Assembly: GCF_030268085.1 (NCBI RefSeq)
Contig: NZ_BSDE01000009.1
Coordinates: 62,001 to 126,000, forward strand
Direction of reading: 5' to 3'
DNA: 64,000 nucleotides
Source of the DNA: Geothrix limicola
GTDB taxonomy: Bacteria; Acidobacteriota; Holophagae; Holophagales; Holophagaceae
The notes below the pieces were generated by a model. It saw only the letters and a program-made list of their open reading frames with translations. It was not told the origin of the DNA and searched no databases. Positions 32,247 through 39,980 of this stretch are shown here, in pieces. A program made the translations under genes and the position numbers. Positions within the stretch are counted from its first letter, which is position 1. Each line of letters begins with the position of its first letter.

Positions 32247-33746
32247 TCAGCGGATCAGGCCGAGGCCTTCCACCAGGGCGCGCCGGGTGAAACCGTCCGA
32301 CAGGAAGGTCTGAATGAAGCCCCCCGCCATCACGATGGCCGCGCAGACCAGCACCGTGGCGCCCGCGAAGGGGGCGTGGACGGCGGGACGGTCCGAGGCC
32401 AGGCGCTCGGCCTCGGCACTGGGGGCCTGGAGGAAGAGGGCCACCAGGAGACGCAGGTAGTAGTAGGCGGACACGAGGCTCGCCAGCACGCCCAGGATCG
32501 CCATGCCCACGTGGCCCGTGCCGACCAGTTCGCGGAAGATCATGTACTTGCCGTAGAAGCCGCCCATGGGGGGGATGCCCGCGAGGCTGAGCATGAAGAT
32601 CGCCGCCGCCACGCCCATGGCCGGGCGTTTCCAGCCCAGGCCGCGCAGGTCGTCGAAGGTGGTCTTTTCGCCCACGAGGCCGAAGGCCGTCAGCAGGCCG
32701 AAGGCGCCCATGTTCATGGCCATGTAGATGACGAGGTAGAACAGCACGCCGTTGAAGGCGGCCGGAGTGCCCGCCACGAAGCCCAGCATGAGGTAGCCCG
32801 CGTGACTGATGCTGGAGTAGGCCAGCATGCGCTTGACGTTGGTCTGCACCAGGGCCGTGAGGTTGCCCACCACCAGGGTGGCCACCGCCAGCACGGCGAC
32901 GACGGACTGCATCTTGGCGCCCACGGCGCCCAGGGGCGCGAAGCTGACGGGGAAGATGCGCATCAGGGCGATGAAGGCGACCCCCTTGGTGGCCACGGAC
33001 ATGAAGCCCGCGATGGGGTGCGGAGAAGCCTCATAGGCGTCCGGCGTCCACTGGTGGAAGGGCACGGCCGATACCTTGAAGAGGAAGCCCAGCAGCATCA
33101 GGGCGGCGCCCACGAGCACCAGGGGATCCAGGGCCAGGCCCTGGGTCTTGAGGATGGGCGCGGCCATGCTGAGGTCCAGGGTGCCGCTCAGGCCGTAGAT
33201 CAGCACACCACCCATGAGGAAGCAGCTGGAGGCCACGGCGCCGGTCAGGAAGTACTTCATGCCGCCTTCGGAGCTTTCGGAGCGCGCGCGCACCGTGCCG
33301 ACCAGGGCGTAGAGCGGGATGCTGAAGAGTTCGAGGGCCAGGAAGAGCAGCACGAAATTCGAGGTCGAGGCGAAGAGCATCATGCCCACCGTCGCGAACA
33401 GCAGCAGGCACAGGGTCTCGCCCTTCACCCAGCCTTCCTGATGGAAGTGGTCCCAGCTCTGCATGATCGTGAGGGCCGCGGCCACCAGCACGAAGATGCC
33501 GGTGAACTGGGCCAGCCGGTCCAGATGAAGCTGCCCGAAGCTGGGCTGGGAGCCGGATTTCCAGAGTTCGGTCAGCAGCCAGAAGCTGGCGGCCACGGCC
33601 AGCAGGGCCGTGCCGTACATCGCGCCGCGGATCCACTTGGCGGTGGCCTGATCCTTGTCGAGGGCCATGATCGCGATCAGGCAGGCGCCCACGGAGGGGA
33701 TGATCAGCGGCAGCAGGGCCGCCCATTGGCTAGGGCTGAGGTTCAT
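32247..33746 (-). CDS. nuoN: NADH-quinone oxidoreductase subunit N
   Basis: 499 residues, an antiporter-like membrane subunit of complex I that carries one of the proton paths. Typical segments: LFLALELFSIPLYALVG with the key Glu, AVPFHQWTPDAYEASPHPIAGFMSVATKGVAF with the conserved Lys, and KRMLAYSSISHAGYLMLGF. It is the last gene of the nuoHIJKLMN block and overlaps nuoM by 4 bp. Confidence 0.96.
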   Translation of the reverse strand: MNLSPSQWAALLPLIIPSVGACLIAIMALDKDQATAKWIRGAMYGTALLAVAASFWLLTELWKSGSQPSFGQLHLDRLAQFTGIFVLVAAALTIMQSWDHFHQEGWVKGETLCLLLFATVGMMLFASTSNFVLLFLALELFSIPLYALVGTVRARSESSEGGMKYFLTGAVASSCFLMGGVLIYGLSGTLDLSMAAPILKTQGLALDPLVLVGAALMLLGFLFKVSAVPFHQWTPDAYEASPHPIAGFMSVATKGVAFIALMRIFPVSFAPLGAVGAKMQSVVAVLAVATLVVGNLTALVQTNVKRMLAYSSISHAGYLMLGFVAGTPAAFNGVLFYLVIYMAMNMGAFGLLTAFGLVGEKTTFDDLRGLGWKRPAMGVAAAIFMLSLAGIPPMGGFYGKYMIFRELVGTGHVGMAILGVLASLVSAYYYLRLLVALFLQAPSAEAERLASDRPAVHAPFAGATVLVCAAIVMAGGFIQTFLSDGFTRRALVEGLGLIR

Positions 33747-35368
33747 CGGTGCACCTCGTGGGCGGCGGGTTCGATGGACGCTTCGGGGGCGCCTTCATGC
33801 GGGGCCCCGGCTTCATGCGAGGGTGCGGCCTCATGCACGGCGGGCTTCAGCACGAAGGTGCGCGGCGCGGGGGCGTTGGCATCCTTCAGCAGGGCCGTGA
33901 CGGGCGCCTCGCTGACGGCCACGAAGGTCTTGGGATGGACGCCCATCCAGATGATGAGCACGACGATGGGCAGCAGGACGGCGACTTCGCGGAGGTTGAG
34001 GTCGCTGTGGAGGTGGTGGGTGCCGCTGTCTTCGTCCTTGTTCTCGGGGCCCCAGAAGACCCGCTTGAACATCCACAGCATGTAGACCGCGCCCAGCAGC
34101 ACGCCCGAGGTCGCCAGGCAGGCGTAGAGGCGGCCCCAGCCGAAGCCGGAGAGGAAAGTGCCGTTCAGGATCCAGAACTCGCCGACGAACCCGTTGGTGA
34201 GCGGCAGGCCGATGGAGCTCAGCGTCACGATGAAGAAGAAGGCCGTGAACACGGGCATCTTCACTGCCACGCCGCCGAAGTCGGCGATCATGCGCGTGTG
34301 GGCCCGGTCGTAGATCATGCCCACGAGGAGGAAGAGCGCGCCGGTGCTGATGCCGTGGTTGAGCATCTGGAGCATGGCGCCCTGGGTGCCGATCACCGTG
34401 AAGGAGGCGAGGCCCAGCATCACGAAGCCCATGTGGCTGACGGAGGAGTAGGCCACCAGCTTCTTGATGTCGCGCTGCACCATGGCCACCAGCGCGCCGT
34501 AGACGATGGCGATGACGCTAAGGATGGCGATGGGCTTGGCGTAGTGCATCGAAGCCTGGGGGAACATCGGGATGGCGAAGCGGAGAAAGCCGTATCCGCC
34601 CAGCTTCAGCAGCACGCCGGCGAGGATGACCGAGCCGGCCGTGGGCGCCTGCACGTGGGCGTCCGGCAGCCAGGTGTGCAGCGGGAAGAGCGGCACCTTG
34701 ATGGCGAAGGCCACGGCGAAGGCGATGAAGAGCCAGCACTGGACGCCGAAGGGCAGCAGCGAGGCGGCCTGGCCCATGAGCAGCGGGTTGAAGCCGCCGG
34801 CCTTGTTGGCCAGGTAGAGCAGCGCCACCAGCCAGAGCAGCGAACCGCTCAGGGTGTAGAGGAAGAACTTGTTGGCCGCGTATCGGCGCTCATCGCCGCC
34901 CCAGACTCCGATCATGAAGTACATCGGGATCAGCATCGCTTCCCAGAACAGGTAGAAGAAGAAGAGATCCTGCGCCATCAACGCGCCCAGCATGCCCGTC
35001 TCCAGCAGGAGGAACATGGCGGCGAAGGTGCCGATGCGATCCTTGATGCTGTTCCAGGTGCCCAGCATGGTGAGGGGCACGAGGAAGGTCGTGAGGATGA
35101 CGAGCCAGAGGTTCAGGCCGTCCACCGCCAGCGCGTAGTCCACGGGCAGGCCCACCAGCGTGAACCAGGGCGCGCGCTCCGAAAGCACGCCACCGCCGCC
35201 GTGGCCCAGCAGCCAGGCGAGGCTGAGGGCGAAGAAGGCCAGGGCGCCCATGAAACCGAGCATGCGGGAAAGCCGGCCCAGCGCGTGGGGCAGCGCCAGG
35301 ATCAGAAGACCCAGGATCGCCGGCGCGAAGACCAGGAAGGAGAGGGGATGGGAGTTCAGCCAGGTCAT
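33743..35368 (-). CDS. nuoM: NADH-quinone oxidoreductase subunit M
   Basis: 541 residues from the ATG at 35368, 8 bp after nuoL; a longer in-frame extension into nuoL is not protein-like. Antiporter-type subunit with FFYLFWEAMLIPMYFMIGVWGG, KVPLFPLHTWLPDAHVQAPTAGSVILAGVLLKLGGYG and KKLVAYSSVSHMGFVMLGL. The C-terminus is extended by a His/Ala/Pro-rich tail (HEAAPSHEAGAPHEGAPEA). It belongs to the distal proton-pumping arm. Confidence 0.96.
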   Translation of the reverse strand: MTWLNSHPLSFLVFAPAILGLLILALPHALGRLSRMLGFMGALAFFALSLAWLLGHGGGGVLSERAPWFTLVGLPVDYALAVDGLNLWLVILTTFLVPLTMLGTWNSIKDRIGTFAAMFLLLETGMLGALMAQDLFFFYLFWEAMLIPMYFMIGVWGGDERRYAANKFFLYTLSGSLLWLVALLYLANKAGGFNPLLMGQAASLLPFGVQCWLFIAFAVAFAIKVPLFPLHTWLPDAHVQAPTAGSVILAGVLLKLGGYGFLRFAIPMFPQASMHYAKPIAILSVIAIVYGALVAMVQRDIKKLVAYSSVSHMGFVMLGLASFTVIGTQGAMLQMLNHGISTGALFLLVGMIYDRAHTRMIADFGGVAVKMPVFTAFFFIVTLSSIGLPLTNGFVGEFWILNGTFLSGFGWGRLYACLATSGVLLGAVYMLWMFKRVFWGPENKDEDSGTHHLHSDLNLREVAVLLPIVVLIIWMGVHPKTFVAVSEAPVTALLKDANAPAPRTFVLKPAVHEAAPSHEAGAPHEGAPEASIEPAAHEVHR

Positions 35369-35376
35369 CGCCCCAC

Positions 35377-37284
35377 CTACTTCAGGAAGACATAGAGGAG
35401 GATCGCGGCTCCCAGCGCCATGCTGAGCGCGTAGTTGCGCACCCGGCCGGTCTGGAAGAGGGCGGTGAAATCCCCGAAGACCCGGGCCAGCGCGCCCGGC
35501 AGGTTCACGCCCACGCCGTCGATGATGATCACGTCGAAGAGCTTCCACAGCAGGTTGCCGAACCAGCGGATGGGCCGCAGGAGGTAGAGCTCGACGCCCT
35601 CATCCACGTAGTACTTGTTGAGCAGCAGGTTGTGGACGAAGGGGAATTTCGCGGCGAAGGCCAGTTCCGCCTCGGGGCCATTCTTGTAGGTCCTCCATCC
35701 GAGGAAGCCAAAGAAGAGGCCAAGGCCCGTGGAGATCAGGGCGAGCAGGACGGCGGGGCCTTCATGATGGCCGTGGGCCGCGTGCGTCTGGCCGTAGGTG
35801 AGGGCCGGCCGTAGCCATTCGCCCACGGCGAAGTGACCGCCGAAAGCCTCGGGCACGCCCCAGAAACCCCAGAGCAGCGAACCCACCGCCAGCAGCATGA
35901 GCGGAAGCGTCATCGTCAGCGGGCTTTCATGGGCATGGTCGTAGGCGTGATGATCCCGCGGCTCGCCCCAGAAGGTGAGGGCCATCAGGCGCCACATGTA
36001 GAAGGCCGTGCAGCAGGCGCCGATGACGCCCACCACCCAGAGGGCCGGTGACTTCAGGTAGGCGAGGTAGAGGATCTCGTCCTTGCTGAAGAAACCCGAG
36101 GTGCCCGGGAAGCCCATGATGGCGATGGTGCCGGCGAACATCGTGATGAAGGTGATCTTGGTCTTCTTCTTCAGGCCGCCCATCTTGAACAGGTCCTGCT
36201 CGTGGTGCATGGCGTGGATCACGCTGCCGGCGCCGAGGAAGAGGAGGGCCTTGAACCAGGCGTGGGTAAATACATGAAAGAAGCCCGCGGCGAAACCCGA
36301 GGCGCCGAGACCCAGGAACATGTAGCCCAGCTGCGAGACGGTGGAGTAGGCGAGCACCTTCTTGATATCGCGCTGCACGAGGCCGATGGTGGCGGCGAAG
36401 AGCGCCGTGGCCGCGCCCACCCAGGCCACCACGTCCATGGTGATGGGGGCCAGGCTGAACACAGGCGCCAGGCGGCAGATCATGTAGATGCCGCTGGTCA
36501 CCATGGTCGCCGCATGGATGAGGGCGCTGACGGGGGTCGGGCCCGCCATGGCGTCCGGCAGCCAGAGGTAGAGGGGGATCTGGGCGCTCTTGCCCGTGGC
36601 GCCCACGAAGAGCATCAGGGTGGCGAAGGTGAGGACGCCGAAACCCACCTCGGGGGCGAGGTGGCCCGCCTGCACGAGGATGTCCGCCACAGTCAGCGTG
36701 CCGAAGGCGGCGAAGAGCACCATCATGCCGATGGCCACGCCCAGGTCGCCCACGCGGTTCATGAGGAAAGCCTTGAGGCCGGCATCGGGCGCGAAGTCCG
36801 TTTCGAAGAAGTAGCCGATGAGCAGGTAGGAGCAGAGGCCCACGCCTTCCCAACCCACGAACATGAGCACCAGGCTCGAACCCATCACCAGGGTGAGCAT
36901 GAAGAACACGAACAGGTTCAGGTAGCTGAAGAACCGCGCGTAGCCTTCATCCTCGTGCATGTAGCCCACGGAGTAGAGGTGGATGAGAAAGCCGATGCCC
37001 GTGATGACGAGCATCATGGTGCCGCTGAGGGGATCGATGGCCAGGCCGAAGGGCACGCTCATGGAGCCGGTGACCATCCAGTCGCCGTAGTTGAGGATCA
37101 GGCGGTGGTCCGGCATGCCCTTCATGGCCAGGAAGGCGGAGGCGGCCAGCAGCAGGGAGGCGAAGACGACGCCCACGCCCACGACGGTGACGACGCCCTT
37201 GCCGGCACGCTTGCCCAGAAGGCCGTTGAAGAGTGATCCCAGCAGGGGGAGGATCGGAATGAGCCAGAAATACTTGTTCATCAC
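35377..37284 (-). CDS. nuoL: NADH-quinone oxidoreductase subunit L
   Basis: 635 residues, the largest antiporter-like subunit, with the long lateral helix at the C-terminus. Motifs include LMFVGWEGVGLCSYLLIGYFF, IPLYLWLPDAMAGPTPVSALIHAATMVTSGIYMICR and KKVLAYSTVSQLGYMFLGLG. It is 4 bp downstream of nuoK in the same operon. Confidence 0.97.
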   Translation of the reverse strand: MMNKYFWLIPILPLLGSLFNGLLGKRAGKGVVTVVGVGVVFASLLLAASAFLAMKGMPDHRLILNYGDWMVTGSMSVPFGLAIDPLSGTMMLVITGIGFLIHLYSVGYMHEDEGYARFFSYLNLFVFFMLTLVMGSSLVLMFVGWEGVGLCSYLLIGYFFETDFAPDAGLKAFLMNRVGDLGVAIGMMVLFAAFGTLTVADILVQAGHLAPEVGFGVLTFATLMLFVGATGKSAQIPLYLWLPDAMAGPTPVSALIHAATMVTSGIYMICRLAPVFSLAPITMDVVAWVGAATALFAATIGLVQRDIKKVLAYSTVSQLGYMFLGLGASGFAAGFFHVFTHAWFKALLFLGAGSVIHAMHHEQDLFKMGGLKKKTKITFITMFAGTIAIMGFPGTSGFFSKDEILYLAYLKSPALWVVGVIGACCTAFYMWRLMALTFWGEPRDHHAYDHAHESPLTMTLPLMLLAVGSLLWGFWGVPEAFGGHFAVGEWLRPALTYGQTHAAHGHHEGPAVLLALISTGLGLFFGFLGWRTYKNGPEAELAFAAKFPFVHNLLLNKYYVDEGVELYLLRPIRWFGNLLWKLFDVIIIDGVGVNLPGALARVFGDFTALFQTGRVRNYALSMALGAAILLYVFLK

Positions 37285-37288
37285 ATCC

Positions 37289-37627
37289 TCACTGCTTCAG
37301 GCTGGCGGCGCGGTCCGAGTCGGTGGTGTCCCGATGGCGGTAGAGGCCGATGACCAGCGCGAGGCCGACGGCCGCTTCGCAGGCGGCCACGGCGATGATG
37401 AAGAGGTAGAACACCATGGCCTGTGCATCGCCCCCGCGGAAGCGGGCGAAGGCCAGCAGGGCGACGTTGGCCGCGTTGAGCATCAGCTCTACGCCCATGA
37501 ACTGCATGAGCAGGGTGCGCCGCAGCAGCACCGCCGCCAGCCCGATGGCGAACAGGAGAAGGGCCACCACCAGGTATCCCTGGAGGCCGCCGTTGAGGGT
37601 CGGGAGGATCGCGTCCATGCCGGTCAT
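37289..37627 (-). CDS. nuoK: NADH-quinone oxidoreductase subunit K
   Basis: 112 residues with three membrane helices. RRTLLMQFMGVELMLNAANVALLAFAR holds the conserved membrane glutamate of NuoK (MrpC-like), and FIIAVAACEAAVGLALVIGLYR the second. GAGGAG lies before the ATG at 37627, and an in-frame ATG three codons later is possible. It lies 10 bp after nuoJ. Confidence 0.95.
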   Translation of the reverse strand: MTGMDAILPTLNGGLQGYLVVALLLFAIGLAAVLLRRTLLMQFMGVELMLNAANVALLAFARFRGGDAQAMVFYLFIIAVAACEAAVGLALVIGLYRHRDTTDSDRAASLKQ

Positions 37628-37637
37628 CGTGGGCTCC

Positions 37638-38132
37638 TCACAGGTTCCGCTTGGTCAGCGCCACGGCGCCGATCATGGCCGCCAGCAGCAGCAGGCCCGC
37701 CACTTCGAAGCCCAGCAGGTGGTCGGCGAAGAGCGTCGTCCCCACCTTCTGAAGGGTCATGGCCTGGGGCATGGCCGCGCCGCGGAGGTCCAGGGCCTTC
37801 ACTCCGGCGGAGCTCAGCACGAGCTTCACGGCGCCGAAGGCCAGGGCCAGGACGAGCGCCACGGAGACCCAGCGCTGGACGGGCCGGGAGGTCTCGGCCT
37901 TCTCCTCCTCGTGGCTGTTCAGCATCATGATCACGAAGAGCACGAGCACCATGATGGCGCCGCTGTAGACGATGATCTGCAGGGCGGCGGCCACGGGGTT
38001 GGCCAGCAGCAGAAAGAGGCCGGCCACGCCGAAGAAGGTGGCGACCATGAAGAGGCCCGCCACGATGATGTTCTTCTGCAGCAGCATCCCGAGCGCGCCC
38101 AGGAGCGTGATGAGGGCAAAGGTCATGAACAT
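37638..38132 (-). CDS. nuoJ: NADH-quinone oxidoreductase subunit J
   Basis: 164 residues from the ATG at 38132 (MFMTFALITLLGALGMLLQKNIIVAGLFMVATFFGVAGLFLLLANPVAAALQIIVYSGAIMVLVLFVIMMLN), the highly conserved NuoJ core with the pi-bulge helix region. The start is chosen 8 bp after nuoI, in the normal place for translational coupling. It forms part of the central hydrophilic axis of the membrane arm. Confidence 0.95.
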   Translation of the reverse strand: MFMTFALITLLGALGMLLQKNIIVAGLFMVATFFGVAGLFLLLANPVAAALQIIVYSGAIMVLVLFVIMMLNSHEEEKAETSRPVQRWVSVALVLALAFGAVKLVLSSAGVKALDLRGAAMPQAMTLQKVGTTLFADHLLGFEVAGLLLLAAMIGAVALTKRNL

Positions 38133-38140
38133 GGCCGCTC

Positions 38141-38704
38141 CTACAACGCGATCGTGCGGCGAGGCACGGAAGGAGTGTTGTCCTGGCTGATGCGCTCCTT
38201 GCCATCGGCCTCGGCGTAGGTGTTCATCAGCTCCCACTTGCCGTAGTTCATGGAGAGGCGGTCGTAGGCGGCCACTTCGTAGTCCTTGCGGAGCCAGATG
38301 GCATCCTTGGGGCAGGCCTCTTCGCACATGCCGCAGTAGATGCAGCGCAGCATGTCGATGCTGAACTTGGCGGGGCGCTTCTCCTCGAAGCCCTGGGTGA
38401 TGTTCAGATCGCTGAACTCCTCGGCCTCGATGCTGATGCAGCGGGCCGGGCAGGCCTCCTGGCACATGAAGCAGGCCACGCACTTGATGGCGCCGTCTTC
38501 GAAGCGCTTCAGCTCATGCAGGCCGCGGTAGCCGTCCGGCATCTCCTTCTTCATGTCCGGGTACTGGATGGTGTAGCGCTTCGACGTGGGCGTGAAGAGC
38601 TGCTTGATGAAGTGCCGGAAGGTGATGGCCATGCCCTTCGCCACCGGCCAGACATAGGTGCGGTCCAGCCAGCTCAGCTCGACTTTTTTGACGACGACGC
38701 CCAT
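38141..38704 (-). CDS. nuoI: NADH-quinone oxidoreductase subunit I (2x[4Fe-4S])
   Basis: 187 residues. Two ferredoxin motifs, CVACFMCQEACP and CIYCGMCEEACP, bind clusters N6a and N6b that pass electrons toward quinone. It is the only peripheral-arm subunit encoded in this block. It lies 9 bp after nuoH. Confidence 0.97.
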   Translation of the reverse strand: MGVVVKKVELSWLDRTYVWPVAKGMAITFRHFIKQLFTPTSKRYTIQYPDMKKEMPDGYRGLHELKRFEDGAIKCVACFMCQEACPARCISIEAEEFSDLNITQGFEEKRPAKFSIDMLRCIYCGMCEEACPKDAIWLRKDYEVAAYDRLSMNYGKWELMNTYAEADGKERISQDNTPSVPRRTIAL

Positions 38705-38713
38705 CGCCCCTCC

Positions 38714-39787
38714 TCAGTGGCCCTGGCTCATGCGCCAGGCGTGGAAGACCAGGTTGAACATGGACATCGGCAGCATGGCCTTCCAGCCCAGACGCATCAG
38801 TTGGTCATAACGGAAGCGCGGGACGGTCCAACGGATCCAGACGAAGACCCAGGCGAAGAACAGCATCTTCACGAGGAAGCTCAGGATCGACAGCATCACC
38901 GGCGGATCCGGCATGAAGGGCACCTGCCAGCCGCCGAAGTAGAGCGTGGCCACCAGGGCCGAGGCCGTCATCAGGTGGGAGTATTCGGCGAGGGCCAGCA
39001 GGCTGAACTTCATGCTGCCGTATTCGGTGTTGAAGCCCGCCACGATCTCGCTTTCGCCTTCGGCGAAGTCGAAGGGGAGGCGGTTCGTTTCGGCGAACAT
39101 GCAGGTGAAGAACACGATGAAACCCAGGGGCTGGTGGAAGATGTTCCAGTTGGGCAGCACGTGCCAGAGGGCCCCGCCCTGTGCGCTGATCACCTCGGCG
39201 GGATCGTAGCCGCCCGTGGTCATGAAGATGGTGAGCACGGCGAGGCTCATGCCGATCTCGTAGCTCACCATGGCCGCCGAGGCCCGCATGCCGCCGAGGA
39301 TGGACCACTTGTTGTTGCTGGACCAGGCGGCCACCAGCACGCCGTAGACGGCCACGCCGCCGATGGCCAGCGGGTAGAGCAGGCCCATGCCGTTGCCGGG
39401 ATCCAGCACGGAGAGGTGGTAGGTGATGCCGCCACTCACGAAATCCTTGCCGAAGGGAATGACGGCGAAGCCGATGAGGGCGGGCACGAAGGCGAGGAAG
39501 GGGGCCAGCCAGAAGAGCTTCTTGTTGGCGTCCGTGGGAACCAGGTCTTCCTTGAAGAAGAACTTGATGCCGTCCGCCAGGAGCTGGGAGAGCCCCAGGA
39601 TGGGCCAGCGGTTGAACAGCTTGGCCCGGTTGGGGCCGATGCGGTCCTGGATCATCGCCGAACCCCGGCGCTCGACCCAGGTCCACACCGATGCCAGCAG
39701 CATGACGGCTGAAAAGACGATGACGACCTTGGCCACCATCCAGAAGATGGCGGGGGTCATATGAAGCAGGCTCGCGAGCTTATCCAT
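38714..39787 (-). CDS. nuoH: NADH-quinone oxidoreductase subunit H
   Basis: About 357 residues from the ATG at 39787 (MDKLASLLHMTPAIFW...); an upstream ATG at 39832 would add 15 Pro/Gly-rich residues. The quinone-chamber subunit shows VERRGSAMIQDRIGPNRAKLFNRWPILGLSQLLADGIKFFFKED and ETNRLPFDFAEGESEIVAGFNTEYGSMKF. It is the first gene of the nuoHIJKLMN block; nuoA-G are not upstream, where a glycosidase gene lies instead, so the complex I genes are split over at least two loci. Confidence 0.96.
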   Translation of the reverse strand: MDKLASLLHMTPAIFWMVAKVVIVFSAVMLLASVWTWVERRGSAMIQDRIGPNRAKLFNRWPILGLSQLLADGIKFFFKEDLVPTDANKKLFWLAPFLAFVPALIGFAVIPFGKDFVSGGITYHLSVLDPGNGMGLLYPLAIGGVAVYGVLVAAWSSNNKWSILGGMRASAAMVSYEIGMSLAVLTIFMTTGGYDPAEVISAQGGALWHVLPNWNIFHQPLGFIVFFTCMFAETNRLPFDFAEGESEIVAGFNTEYGSMKFSLLALAEYSHLMTASALVATLYFGGWQVPFMPDPPVMLSILSFLVKMLFFAWVFVWIRWTVPRFRYDQLMRLGWKAMLPMSMFNLVFHAWRMSQGH

Positions 39788-39921
39788 GGGCGGCTTCCCG
39801 GCAGGACCACCGGCGGGGGTGGCCCAACCCATCGAGACTAGCAGAGCCGCGGGCTTGCGGACACGGCGGGAAACCTCCCGGGGACCGCCGATGCGATCTG
39901 AGTCACAGGGACCAAGACGGG

Positions 39922-39948
39922 CCGAGGCCCGGAAAATCCGGGCCTCGG
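39922..39948. terminator. Strong hairpin between the glycosidase gene and nuoH
   Basis: CCGAGGCCCGG (39922-39932), loop AAAAT, CCGGGCCTCGG (39938-39948): an 11-bp perfect stem just after the stop of the minus-strand GH36-like gene. No T-run follows, so it may be a factor-assisted or stabilising hairpin. Confidence 0.6.
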
Positions 39949-39980
39949 CGAAGTAGGGACCCTTCCAGGGCCCCCGGGAT

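Noticed and set aside
33749-35395. A 548-codon open frame on the plus strand
   Set aside because: It is antisense to nuoM, extremely rich in His, Glu, Gly and Ala, and resembles no protein. Similar long antisense frames over nuoL, nuoN, nuoH, glnS, gltX and the GH36 gene are high-GC codon shadows.
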